From: Cristatella mucedo
Lineage: Eukaryota > Bryozoa > Phylactolaemata > Cristatellidae
Direction of reading: 5' to 3'
Length of the DNA stretch: 64,000 nucleotides
NCBI GenBank assembly: GCA_009760855.2
Contig: WPIO01000019.1
Location: forward strand, 5,622,501 to 5,686,500
The stretch's first letter is position 1. The number at the start of each line of letters is the position of its first letter. Shown in pieces: positions 47,236 to 59,032 of this stretch. The position numbers were made by a program, and so were the translations under genes. The notes beneath the pieces were generated by a model that saw only the letters and a list, made by a program, of their open reading frames with translations, was not told where the DNA came from and did not search any database.

Positions 47236-48640
47236 GTAATAATAGTATTTGCATTTACATATATCCTTAAGAGATCAAAATTTCTTTTTAGGCACTTGTA
47301 CATACATGCTGCAAATGAAGCATATCAGTCAATTGGTTAGTGATAGCATTGACAGTGTCCGCACGCATTAGCCCACAAAGGCGATTTGCATGGGTCTCCT
47401 TAAGATTTGAGGTTGGTTAGAGGCACAGCCAAACGACTGGAGTCAGAAGAGCAGGTGGTACGACACCTAGCTTGAGTGCAAAGTAGTTGGAATAGGTAGG
47501 CCGGTGCAAGCAAATGAAGGGAGGTAAAAGGAGTGACAAAACCTTAAAAGTGGGTATGTAGCTTGATGGGGGGGCAGTGAAGGTCGGCCAGAAGTGGTGT
47601 AATGTGGCAGTGGTGACATTTATGACAGACAAGCCTAGCTGCATAGTTTTCACCAACCGTAAGCCCCTTTTTGCACGGGCCGGAAGACCTGCGAGTAGTG
47701 AGTTACAAATGTCGAGACACGATGTCTCAAATTCATGGGAAATTTGGGCGATATCCCTATCTTAGAAGGCCTGAATTTTTACCATTTTCTATAGCTGCAA
47801 GTAGGTAGACTTGACTGTGGAGCTGATGCGCTCATCCCGTGAAAGGTCACTTTGGAACAGGACATCCGGATTACCTGAAGGTGCCACAGGAGAAATGATG
47901 GCCGTGTCCAGTTTGAGGGTTAGGTTTTCCCATTTCTGAATGGCACTAGGTTTGCTCATAACTAGTAAGTTGGTTACGTCATCTTTCAGTTTGAGAAAGT
48001 TTGATGTCATATAAGTGCAGATGTCAGAAATACATACTGCGAGGGAGTTGAGAGAGTTTGGCATGTTAGAAGGCTGGAAGGGATCAAAGCTCAGATGCAG
48101 CCATATGTCATCTGCATAAAACTGGAAACTGAGATTGTTCGCAGCGATTGTTTTGGCAGAGGGAGGTATAGATTGTGAAAAGAAGTGGACCAAGCCCAAA
48201 TCCCTGGCATACCTCATACTTTAGATGCTCATCGGATGATTGTTGCCTGGTGATTTCAGTACTCTGAAGTCATCCACTGAGATATGGCTTAAATCAGTGC
48301 AGTGCATTGCCAGTGATACCGAGGCGAGATGAGAGGTGTTTAAGAAGGACTTGATGATCAGTCATAACAAATGCTGCCGACAGGTCCGGCAAAACAAGCA
48401 GAGAGGCCCTCTGTGAGGCAGCATTTTTGAGGCGATCGTTATAGACTCGTGGCAGTGCTGACTTTTTGGAGTGATTAGCTCTAAAAATCTGAGTGGAACT
48501 TGTTAGGTTTGAAGTTCGTAGCAAAGGTTTAGCTGGTCTGCTACTGCTTGGTGCAGTATCTTTGATACAAACTGCTTTAGGTAGGCTGGGCAGAATTTTG
48601 GAAGTTCTTTTGTCTGGTCTTGCCTTCTTAAGGAGTAGCC
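47236..48640 (-). mobile_element. L2-A LINE, 5'-truncated, degenerate
   Basis: The tail is at 47236-47320. Coding matches run leftwards in several frames: AARLVC region, LDERISSTVKS-like (47800s), LSFQFYADDIWLHLSFDPFQ (about 48100; YADD kept, one change in the following residues) and LLVLPDLSAAFVMTDHQVLLK (about 48370). Several stops are present. It is inserted in the presumed MPRIP intron. Confidence 0.85.
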
Positions 48641-48779
48641 TAAACAGCCCTAGGCATGTGGATTTCAGCCATCCTTATAGTGTCCTTACAGGCCATCACC
48701 CTTCCTCTAACCACCCAATCGCCCACCTTACCTTCACGTCCATCACTTCTTTGTGCTCAGTTATGTGTTAGGCCATGTC

Positions 48780-50175
48780 GATAATAATAATAATAACACT
48801 TGATACAGCGCCCTCAGAGAACTCAATCTCTTTCTAGGCGCTTTACATTTGCATTTGTTGCATTTACATTTGCTGCAAGGGAAGCACGATCGAATTGTGA
48901 GTGGTATCATGCTTGATAAGCAACAAGAATAACATGGTTAGGTATGACATGCCCAGGGTCAGCATGCAAGTGTCGTTTGTGGCAGCATGCAACAGTGTCA
49001 GCACGCATGAGCACATAAAGGACGAATCGCAGGGACTCACTAAATGGTTTCATAAATGGGTGCGTTTTTAATTTCTTTTTAAATGTGGTCAAGTCAGAGG
49101 ATGTCGTGACGGAAGTCTGGAATGAGTTCCAGGCTTCGGAAGCATAGGAACTAAAGGCTTGGTCTCCAAAGGGTTTGAGGCTTGTACGAGGTATAGCTAA
49201 ACAGTTAGATTCCGAAAGCGAGTGCTACGATGCTTAGCCTTGTGGGAGAGTAGATCTGATAAGTAGGCTGGAGCCAAAGAATGAAGGGATCTAAAAGCGA
49301 GCAAAAAACCTGGAAGTCGATGCGTTGCTTGACTGGTAGCCAGTGCAGGTCTACGTGAAGTGGTGTGCTGTGGCAACTGCGACGCCCACGACAGACTAGC
49401 ACAGCTGCAAGGTTTTGCACTAGCTGTAAGCGCCTGATTGCACAGGCCGGTAGACCCACAAGCAGTGAGATAGATGCTGAGATGGGATGTTGCAAATTAA
49501 TGAACCAATTTAGATGTCGTATCCCTGTCTAAGCAACCCTGAATGTTAGCAATATTATGTAGCTGACTTGACTGCGGAGCTGATGTGGTTGTCTAACGAA
49601 AGTTCACTTTGGAGTATGGCACCAAGATTTCGTACAGATTCAACAGGAGATATGCTGCAGAGCCGATTTTGAGCGTTAGCCTTTCCAATATCTGAATCAT
49701 GCTTGGTTTGCCCATAACTAGTAGGTTAGTTTTACTATCGTCAAATTTAGGAAAATTTGTTTGCATTCATGCGCAGATGCCATCAATACATCCAGCAAGG
49801 GAGTTAAGAGAATTCGACATGCTGGGAGGGATCAAAGCAAAGGTACAACTGAGTGTCATCCGCATAGAAGTGAAACCCTAGATGGTGCTTGGCAATCACA
49901 TCGGCAAGAGGGAGCGTATAAAGCGTAAAAAGAACTGGACCAAGCACGGAGCCCTGAGGTACCCCATATTTCAGATGTACCTCGTATGATCTTGGTCTAT
50001 TCACATCAATACTCAGGAGTCTCCCACTGAGATAGGACCTGAACCATCGTAGAGCAGTGCCAGTGATGCCCAAGTGAGATTAAGGCGCTCAAGAAAGACT
50101 TGGTGATCGATATTATCGAAAGCTGCTGAAAGGTCGAGCAAAACAAGCAGAGATATTCTACCCATGTCGATGATG
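48780..50175 (-). mobile_element. L2-A LINE, 5'-truncated, moderately degenerate
   Basis: (AAT)n and hairpin tail at 48781-48850. Then come the C-terminal coding region (about 49100-49500), an ARNL-like block, [20 protein letters not shown] (about 49860), YGVPQGSVLGPVLFTLYTLP (about 49950) and an AAFD-like motif near 50120. It is tandem and in the same orientation as the copy at 47236-48640. Confidence 0.88.
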
Positions 50176-52751
50176 TTGATAGGGCCTCGGTGCCTACACG
50201 ACAGGGGTATTCAGAGCAGAATGTGACAGTCCATTAACGTCCTTGAGTGTGGCTATTTCTGCAACCTCATCACGCCCCTTGTGCCAGTGGCCATTTTCTA
50301 GGCTTGGTGTTGAAGCAGCCATCCTCGGTGGGTGGCCACGCATTTCAGCTGAGGGTTGTGCCATCGACAAGTCATGAATGGCTCGTCATGCGAGGGTGAT
50401 TTAGTTTGTGGTACTTAAGGGTTTGCATCTTTCCAAATGATGACACTCCCTTTCATATGGTAATCAGATGGTCGACGGTATTATTAATTTCCCTTATGAA
50501 TTTCTCTCTCTCACTCTCAGCTTGCCTTTGCTCTCTGCCTGCCTATCCTGACTCTTCATTCCACAGACTGTCTTGGTCTGTCTCTCTAAACTTGTAGTGT
50601 GAATGATGTTCACGTTAAGTTTGCCACAGGTGTAGTTGTTTACTGCACGGTGCAGTTTTAGCCTTCGTTGCTGTTCTCTTTACGTGCACGCTGTTCTGAC
50701 ACATCGTGCTCTGGCCTGAAGGCTATACTCTGCCGAGGGAGGTTCATCGTTGCCTACGGTTGCCTAGTTCTGCTAGAAAAGGAGGGTTTCTAAGTTAGTG
50801 AGTGCCGAGTTAGACGGTCTCTGTTCTTCCCCAACCCCACCCACCTCTTGACAGAGGACTGGGCTCAACTCCTGAGACCGACTTGATACATTATCGGTTT
50901 TCTTTAAAACGATATTTCAACAGATAGGCCCATTGCATGCTATGTACCCTAGGCAGTGCATCTGTGCCCTAGCCTATCTTGTTTGACTTCCTTAAAATCA
51001 TGACACGTTCATGGTCAAGCATGCAGATCAGCAGAACTCGTAAGAGGAGTGTTGAGGGTCCAGACTCGAGCAAAGTTATTGCATTTGATTCTCCTGCATC
51101 TGATAGGCAAAGCTGGCTGCGATCTAGCTCATGCTTATTGTACACGTGCAGCCAAAGGTGCCAAAAGGCATTTCATTGCTGTTTTCGGACCTTGCTTTCA
51201 TCCAGCAGCCGGGTGGAAGTGGCTACTGACAGACGTTCATCGATTGCAGACTGATAGCCTGCTGGGGCCTGCAGCCACCCTGGCAGCAGGGGATAATCAT
51301 ACTGAGGGGATGATGTTGTGAGAAGCAAGGTGTGAGTCATTTTTAAAGGAGTCGTCTTGGCTCTGCTAAGCTCCCAACACCAAGAGCTTGTCTGGTTTGG
51401 GGTGGATATACAGTTGCATGTTGCACCTTGTTAAATATCCACTGAGGCCGAGAGAATCAACTCGCTCTGCCAGAGAGCAGAGCGGAGCACGGTTGCTCGT
51501 GGCCTCATGTCATCTGCTGTCCCAGGCCTACGGCAAGTCTCACATCCATCTGTCGCCGCGTGCTCTTTACTGCTGCTGCTACATTGTTGCCGTGGCCAGT
51601 TTCGGTCGGTGTCTTTGCACCTTCACGATAGCCAGCCAGCCTGGCCAGCAGAACTGTCTTCCTCGCTGAAGCCCAAGCTGAAGGCCACGAGGGAATGGCT
51701 GAGATCAGCTATTGGCCGAATGCTGACAAACGAACGTGGCGTTTTGCGAGTGAGCCCCCCCCCCCCCCCCCCCGTAACGCTAAGCCAATGACGGTGCGGT
51801 GTGCAGCAACGTTGAATTCGAATGCATCTCGTCATCATGTGCACGAGGCCGCATGGCAGGCAGCAATATGCCTCCGCTCGCAGGAGCTTGAGGCAGCGGA
51901 TGAGGCTCTCCTTGCCGACGTTTGTCCCTTGTAGGTGCGTGGCCAACTCATTGGCAGTGCGTTTCGCCAATGGGTTAGTTCTCCTTGCATGCCGGACGCA
52001 CGCCATACCGTGCCAGACACTTGCCAAGGCCACTCTTTAAGCGTCGGTGGCTATGTCTCAGCCGGAAATTCTCTCAGGGCTTCACACACTGCCTGGCGGG
52101 AGGCTCTGGCACGAGGGTCCGTGTACGGGAATGTAGAGTGCTCGTCGTGGAGAGGTCAGAATGTTCAGTCTAAGCAAGCCCAACGGCCATGCCCCTGCTT
52201 GTAGTTGAACGAGCCGTGGCTTGAATGGCAAACGATTGCCTGATGGCAACGGGAGTGCCGCTCGCGATGAAGCCGCTACAGAACTCGAGTCGTTCGCTAG
52301 AAACACTGAGCGCCGTGCACGTGCACATTACGGGTGGTGCCAGACCTAGCGGATGCGTGACCGAATACCGGCGAAGCGTGAGCCTCGAAGCACGTGTAAT
52401 GAGTCGTGGAAGTAGCTCTGTGCAATGAGTCGTGGAAGTAGCTCTGTGCATGTAGGCAGGTGTGCAGATGATGGCAGAGAGAGAGAGAGAGAGAGTGCAG
52501 ATGGGGGCAGAATGCAGATGGTGGCAGACCGTGACTGCGATTAATGCTGCTCGTGCCTCAGAATGAAGCCCCTGTACTTTTTTGATGGCATCTGACTTTT
52601 TAGTCCTCAGCTCGAAGGCCAGGAAGGCTGCAAAGGTCACGAAGCTGACTGCTGATCGCATTGCAGTTATAAATGTGGATACATTCGGTCATCCGGCTTC
52701 TAGTAATCATAATTTAGGAACTGCCAGTAATCGCGATGCAATGGTCACAGT
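50176..52751. other. Presumed MPRIP intron, no clear feature
   Basis: Unique-looking sequence with a 19-C run near 51757-51774 and a short (GA)n at 52477-52495. No exon recognised on either strand. Confidence 0.5.
52399..52454. repeat. 29-bp tandem duplication
   Basis: aatgagtcgtggaagtagctctgtgc is repeated directly. Confidence 0.93.
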
Positions 52752-52905
52752 CCTGGGTCTTAGCCCAAGGGTAAGGCACGCTTGCTCCTCAAGACCCAGG
52801 TCGTTGGTTTGAGTCCTGCACTGGGCGATCCATTATTGCCTACTGCAAATGGCAGCGATAAGGCTCAGGCTCTTCTGCTGCTGTATAAATGAGGCTGTTG
52901 CATAC
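52752..52905 (+). mobile_element. SINE-B, well-preserved plus-strand copy
   Basis: A box tcttagcccaagggtaaggc (52758-52777), B box ttggtttgagtcctgc (52804-52819), body cattattgcctactgcaaatggcagcgataaggc, and 3' core ctgctgctgtataaatgaggctgttg (52876-52901). It is useful as a reference for the family. Confidence 0.85.
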
Positions 52906-53826
52906 ACTAGCCTTCAGCTTTTAATCCAGGCCGATTGACAGTGGCCATCATTTTGGGATTCTCCACTGGCCACAAGGACCCTCTTGAGGCACCTGCTCTG
53001 GTGGCAGTTTGAACTGGCTACTTTCATCGATCCCCAGAATAAACAAATCAAGCTGTTCAAAACTCGTGACTCCTAGAGGTCACTGTTGTGGCTATTGGCT
53101 TGCCGAATCGAATAGGGTCTGTAAGGGTGTGTGTGCAGACCTGTGGCTAGTGTAGGTGCATACATTCGCAGCCAGCAGCGGTAGGCTGTTGCAGCAGCAA
53201 TCTGGCCGCAGCTTTGGGCTATGTTTGGGCAGGTTTGCTATGGAGTTTGATGCAAAGCTCGATGCTGCAAATGGCGGATTCAGACAAGGCTCATGGCAAC
53301 CGTTGGAATGTTGGGTTTGAGAATGAGTGGTGTGTAAGTGTTCGCTGGATGTGCCACTCCTAGCTTGGCCATGCTGAGAGAATGCTAATGGCGGTGGACA
53401 CGCATTGCTGGTTTCGATACCCGTGTGCAGTAGCAGGAACCGAAGTAGGGAGCAGGCACTTCCTGTCTCCCCTCAGCTGTTCCCTAGCCCCTCCTGGCTG
53501 TTTCTCTGCCTGCAGTCTCCTTGGATCTAAACTTGATCTGTCTTCTAAAATTGACATGAAACACAATTTTTGTTACTGGGTAGTAAGTGTTCTTTTCTAA
53601 TTACTTGTGTCTCGAGAGTCTAATAAATGGTCATTATGCCCAACACACTTTCGCTTTTGTGACCAGGACAGTGAAAAATTAGATATCTAACCGTTTCCAG
53701 TAAGAAATTGGATGAATTCACACGTATTAGTTCACATTTAGTCAGAAAAATAAGCAAGTCAAAGTTAACATATGCCTATAATGAAGCTATACAAAAGTGA
53801 CCTCAAAAAGGATTTGGAAGTGAAGA

Positions 53827-53972
53827 TCAGCTGATCCAATAACCTCATTTATACAGGGGTAGAAGAGCCTTGGCGGCTATCATCCCACTTGCAGTGGGCA
53901 ATAAAGGAACATGTGCTGCAGGAGCCCACGACCTGCTTCGTGAAGAGTGTGTGCCTTACCCCTGGGGCTGAG
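53827..53972 (-). mobile_element. SINE-B
   Basis: cagctgatccaataacctcatttatacaggggtagaagagcc, then cacttgcagtgggcaataaagg, a damaged B box (aggagcccacgacc) and ccttacccctggggctgag. Confidence 0.8.
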
Positions 53973-54474
53973 AAGTGAGAAGCTTGCCAAGGATTATGAC
54001 TACTGTAAATCACTGTCATGAATCAGTCACCAAATATAGTCAGCTATGCTGTTCTCTTTATGCTGCCCTTGGGAGTGACATTCAAAGGCTAAATCCTGTT
54101 GGAATCGCTCGACTGGAGCACCTTCAGCACCTCCACCAGAGGCTTTTACATGACATTATTACTCCGGCAGAGTGCCCAGTCCCGCACGTGATAGTGTGCA
54201 TTGTGGTCCCTGCTGTCCGAAAATCAAAGGTAGTGGGAAACTTGGTAAAAACCGTCTTGGATCCCATTGTAAATGCCACCATTTTGAAGTCTTCAATGAC
54301 CTCCCGGCCAAATTCTTCATGCATCAAGGTTTCCAGCAAGTTCGTGATGCTGTTAGAATCCTTTTTGAGATGCACCGAGTGAGCCAGAGGAGTGAGAGTG
54401 AGCCAGAGGAGGAGGCGCATACCTGTTCGCATTAAGTAGCAGCACGACCTTGAGGCATCTCGATGAGCTGTCAT
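53973..54474. other. Unexplained stretch with open frames on both strands
   Basis: Three overlapping frames stay open for 87-135 codons (plus 53975-54382, plus 54172-54435, minus 54124-54474). None matches a family I recognise. It could be a remnant of a processed gene or of an unknown element. Confidence 0.35.
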
Positions 54475-55225
54475 AATAATAATAATAATGCACTTGATAA
54501 AGCACCCTCAGAGAACTTAATCTCTCTCTAGGCGCTTTACATTCGCTGCAAAGGGAAATGCAATTAAATGGTGAGTAATATCATGCTTGATAAACAAACA
54601 AAATGAATAATATGGTTAGGGGTGACATGCACAGGGTCAGCATGCAAATGTGGTCAGTGGCAGCATGCACAGTGTCAGCACGCATAAGCACATCGAGGAC
54701 GAATCATAGGGACCCACTAAGTGCTGTCCTAAATAGGTGTGTTTTTAGGTTCCTTTTAAATGTGGTCAGGTCAGGGGATGTTCTGACGCAGGTCGGGAGG
54801 GAGTTCCAGGCTTTGGGAGCATATGAACTAAATGCACGGTCTCCAAAGGATTTAAGGTTTGTATGAGGTATTTCTAGACTGTTGGATTCCGAAAAGCGGG
54901 TGGTACGATGCTTGGCCTGATGGGGTAGTATATCTGAAAGATAGGCTGGAGCCATAGAATGAAGGGACCTAAAAGTGAGCGACAAAACCTTGAAGTCAAT
55001 CCGTTGCTTGACTGGTAGCCAGTGCAGGTCGGTGAGAAGTGGAGTAATGTGGCAACTGCGACGCTCACGACAGACAAGCCTAGCTGCAGAGTTTTGCACC
55101 AGCTGCAATCGCCTGATCGCACATGCTGGTAGGCCAGTAAGCAGTGAGTTGCAGAAGTCGAGACGAGATGTCACGAATGCATGGACCAACTTGGACGTGG
55201 TATCCTTATCTAAACAAGCCCAAAT
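54475..55225 (-). mobile_element. L2-A LINE 3' part, young-looking
   Basis: (AAT)n at 54475-54489, hairpin tail, 3' UTR, then an uninterrupted coding stretch of about 170 codons, from CLDKDTTSKLVHAFVTSRLD to the C-terminus FKRNLKTHLFRTALSGSL. By eye about seven residues differ from the copy at 24480-25741. It is 5'-truncated at about 55225. The frame continues into unrelated sequence to 55375. Confidence 0.9.
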
Positions 55226-55784
55226 GTCACGGAAGAGGTGCCACTCATTCTCGTTACAGGCGATTCCTATTGCCTTGAACAGGCTGGACAGGTTGTGGCA
55301 CAAACAAAGCTGATCTGGAGAGGTCAAGGAGCTGGAGAAACCCCAATGGCGTTTTTTCTGATCTGCACCTTGCATTCATCCAAGAAGTGTTACAGCTGTA
55401 GCCTTAACGTCAAAAGCATGGCATTGGACTTAACGAGCCCAAGATCTCTGATTAAGTCATTGATGTCTGTTTTATTGGTGTAGTATGAGCTTCTGGCCTC
55501 AGCTCCACCTCGGATAGTGTCATCTGGATCTACGGGTCTTTGTCACTGTCTGGCTTGCTTGTCACTTCTGAAGACGGCTGGTCTCTCTTGGGAGTTATGA
55601 CAACCTTGTAAAAGCTGGGGCGATGGATAAAAGAAGCAGATGTGTATCTACCTGTGCTGAAGGAGCTAGAACTAGAGCTGGATTAGAGGGCTTGATGCTC
55701 CTGTATGTTCCTATTTGTGTTACTGAAAAGTAATAAGAAAGAAGGGATAAGTTGTAATTTATTAATGTATTGAAGAACTAATCA

Positions 55785-56970
55785 GTACCTCAGGGCTCTG
55801 TGCATGGTCCTGTTCTTTTCACCGTTTATTATGTCCCTCTTGCCGATGTGATTGCCAGGCACAGTCTAGGCTTTCACTTCTGTGCAGATGACACTCAATT
55901 GTACCTTTGCTTTGATCGCTCTTAGCCCTCCATCACGTCGAATTCTCTCAACTCCCTTGCTGCATGTATTGATGACATTTACGCATGGATGGCAACAAAC
56001 TTCCTTAAATTGAATGATGATAAAACCAACTTACTAGTGATGGGAAAGCCAAGTGTTATTCAGAAATTGGAAAAGCTAACGCTCACGATCGGCTCTGCCA
56101 GCATATGTCCGGTTGAATCTGCACGAAATCTAGGTGTCATCTTGCAAAGTGACCTTTAATTGGACGACCGCATCAACTCCACAGTCAAGTCAACCTTCTT
56201 TCAGCTGCACAACATTGCTAAAATTTGGAGTTACTTAGACAAAGATGCCACATCTAAATTCATCCACACATTTGTGACATCCCATCCTGACATCTGTAAC
56301 TCACTGCTTGCTGGTCTACCGGCATAAGCCATCAGGTGCTTACAGCTTGTGCAAAACTTTGCAGCTAGGCTTGTCTGTCGTTAGCGTTGCAGTTGCCACA
56401 TCACGCCACTTCAAACCGACCTGCACTGGCTCCCAGTCAAGCAACTCATCGACTTCAAGGTTTTGTCACTCACTTTTAGGTCCCTTCATTCTTTGGCTCC
56501 AGCCTACCTATCAGATCGACTGCCCCATCAGGCTAAGCATCGTCCCACCTGCTTTTCGGAATCTAATCGTTTATCTATACCTTGTACGATCCTCAAACCC
56601 TTTGGAGACCGTGCCTTTAGTTCCTATGCTCCCAAAGCCTGGAACTCACTTCTGACTTGCATCACTACATCCCTGATTTGACCACATTTAAAAATAAACT
56701 AAAAATGTTTTTATTTGTCACAGCGTTTAATGGATCCATGTGATTCGACCATTGTGTACTTATGCTTGCTGACACTGTGCATGCTGCCACTAACCATACT
56801 TGCATGCTGACCCTGTGCATGTCACCTCTAACCATGTTATTCTTGTTATTGAGCATGCTACCACTAACCATTCGATCGCACTTCCTTTGTAGCAAATGTA
56901 AAGTGCCTAGAAAGTGATTGAGTTCTCTGAGGGTGCTATATCAAATGTATTATTATTATTATTATTACCT
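55785..56970 (+). mobile_element. L2-A LINE, 5'-truncated, mildly degenerate
   Basis: Starts inside motif B ([11 protein letters not shown]). It contains [15 protein letters not shown], where the YADD Tyr is Cys, and then the full C-terminal region with a few stops. It ends in the hairpin tail (56897-56940) and (ATT)n at 56949-56967. Confidence 0.9.
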
Positions 56971-57455
56971 TTCATCGACGACTTTGTCTAGTGATCAACA
57001 GTAAAGGTAACAAAATCAGATAATGAACGTTTTGTTTTGTATAGCAATTTGATTGAGTTTAATTGCAGTAGGATTTGCTAGTGTGACTCCACATCAAAAT
57101 ACATTGTACGTGCCAAATATGAATTTTTTATTTAGCACCTGACTTTTGGCAACATTTGTACCTGCAATATTCTGGAGAACAATTAGGTTTAAATAGTATC
57201 AGTGTCTTGCTCACTAAAGAAAGTTTGTGGAGTGCTCCAACATCATTGGGACCTTGGGCTAGTTGTAAGCTAGAATGGAGAGCTTATGTCCTTGCAGTCT
57301 ATATGCCAAGGGAGTGTTGCACTTACCCTAGCCCAACGGTGGTTGCAGCTCAGAGGTGCTTGCTCGAACTTAAATTGTGTGGTCTCGAGTCATACAGCAG
57401 ATAATCCTCTTTGGCCCTTTGCAATGCCGAGGGCAGCACCACTTTCATTGATTAA

Positions 57456-58645
57456 GTGGCTAGCATAATGAAAACCAGTAAAAGCAGTACCTGCAGACCC
57501 TATACCAATCCCCCTCATTGGTCTTCACTGGTGAACAAACTGAGCTCAGCCATAGCTTGGGTTTGTAATGCTTCACTGGATAAAGGGACTGTTCCAAAGC
57601 CATTCAAATCGGCCATCGTTCGACAGATTCCTTTAAAAGTTTGAATTAAGATTCTGAGGTCCTAGTTAATTATTGTGCAGTCTTTCTCCTTCCCTTTCCT
57701 TGATTCCTTTTCCCTTTCCAAGATTCTTGAAAAGATTGTTGCCGGTAGTTTGTGGTAGTTTATAGACCAGAATGATAGATCACGGAAATTTCAGTCGGGA
57801 TTAAAGCAACACAATTCTGCTGAAGCTGCTCGCCTTCCTATGACCAACCTATTTGGTAGTAATGATAAAGGGAGTATCACTGCTTTGGTCCTGCTCGCTC
57901 TACCGGCAGTTTACCACACTGTTGATCGTGATATTCCACTTGAGTTATTGACAACACCGATCGGCAATCGTTCTGGCTATTAGGCTCTACCGTAGTTCGA
58001 AGCATGCTTGTCCGATCGTATCTAGTCGGTGTCGTGTGATTGTCAAGTCTCATCCATCAGGTCAGGCACCTCTGGAGTTTCATTGGGGGTCTGTCCATGA
58101 TCGGCCTTTAGATGTTCTTAATTTATTCAGGACCTCTCCCTAAGTGATGCAAGCCTAAGTGGCATCGGTATTCAACTTCTCTGCCGACGTCAGCCAACGG
58201 TACCTGTCATTTAAAGCAATCCGAATAAGCTGGCAGTACTCAAATGCCTGCCTTGCAGACATTCGATCCTGGATGTCAGCCTATGTCTTTAAGCTAATCG
58301 ATTATGAGTCGGAACTTCTCCTCATACGACACCTAAACGTCCTGCTGGAATTAGAGACTATACATATAATAATTCATTTTGTAAGATCCTAAAAGAACTT
58401 GCTCTATTCGGGAGCTTCAGGTGTGCCACAGGACTCGAGCCCACGACCTCGGCCATCATACATTCACCTTGACCTTGGTGGTCCGGGTGAGCACCTTAGC
58501 CACAGGGCCAAACCAGTTCGGCTTTGCTCACCTAATTAGCAATGCTGTTGTGCGACCATCACTAAGTGCTCTTAAGTTAGCTGCCCTGTTTGACGATCGT
58601 TTGCCACTTTGGTTTTCATTTGGAAGGCTGATTCCATAGCTAGTT
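57456..58645 (+). mobile_element. L2-B LINE fragment split by a SINE-A
   Basis: Matches the L2-B RT N-terminal part (LVNKLSSAIAWVCNASLDKG, then TVPKPFKSAIVR). Degenerate QSGLKQHNSAE-like and AFDTIDH-like positions follow, then NACLADIRSWMSAYVFKL (58240) and LLLIRHLNVLLELE. After the SINE-A at 58366-58512 the LINE resumes at about 58520 with AHLISNAVVRPSLSALKLAA. Confidence 0.8.
58366..58512 (-). mobile_element. SINE-A inside an L2-B copy
   Basis: Tail gatcctaaaagaacttgctctattcgggagcttcag, B box ggactcgagccc (58431-58442), and A-box region ggtgagcaccttagcc (58486-58501). It interrupts the L2-B coding region. Confidence 0.78.
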
Positions 58646-58724
58646 TGCATGTTGATCCGTGTACTTTATCTCAATTTTTAGCTCCTAAAAAGCTAAGATG
58701 ACTAAGTTGCTGTTATGCTTGGGA

Positions 58725-58905
58725 GTTTTCTATAGCTCACTCAAAGCCTTAGTAGGTTTCGGTGCGAATAACGGTAGCCAGAAGACTTCAGCTCACGAAG
58801 TAAAGAGAAAGTGAGAAGCATAGCTGAGTCAGAAAAGCAGTCGGTGAAGTTAGTAGCCTGGAAGTAGCAGCGCAGGATGATTGGAAAGCCACAGTCGGCA
58901 GCAGG
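58725..58905 (-). mobile_element. L2-B LINE 3' fragment
   Basis: Reverse-complement match to 8900-9070: gagttttctatagctcactcaaagcc, taggtttcggtg and agagaaagtgagaagcatagctgagtcag. A SINE-A starts just to its right. Confidence 0.78.
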
Positions 58906-58915
58906 CGAGAAGATG

Positions 58916-59032
58916 CAGAGGCACCACGGTCTGACTGAGGTCGTGGGCTCGAGCCCCGAGGCATATGTGAAGCGCCTGAATAGAGATTAAGTTCTCTTGG
59001 GGCGCTATAAAAATTAAATGAATGAATTATAT
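58916..59032 (+). mobile_element. SINE-A, 5'-truncated
   Basis: B box gggctcgagccccg (58945-58958), then gaagcgcctgaatagagattaagttctcttggggcgctataaaaa, the clearest L2-like tail, then an aatg repeat. Confidence 0.8.
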
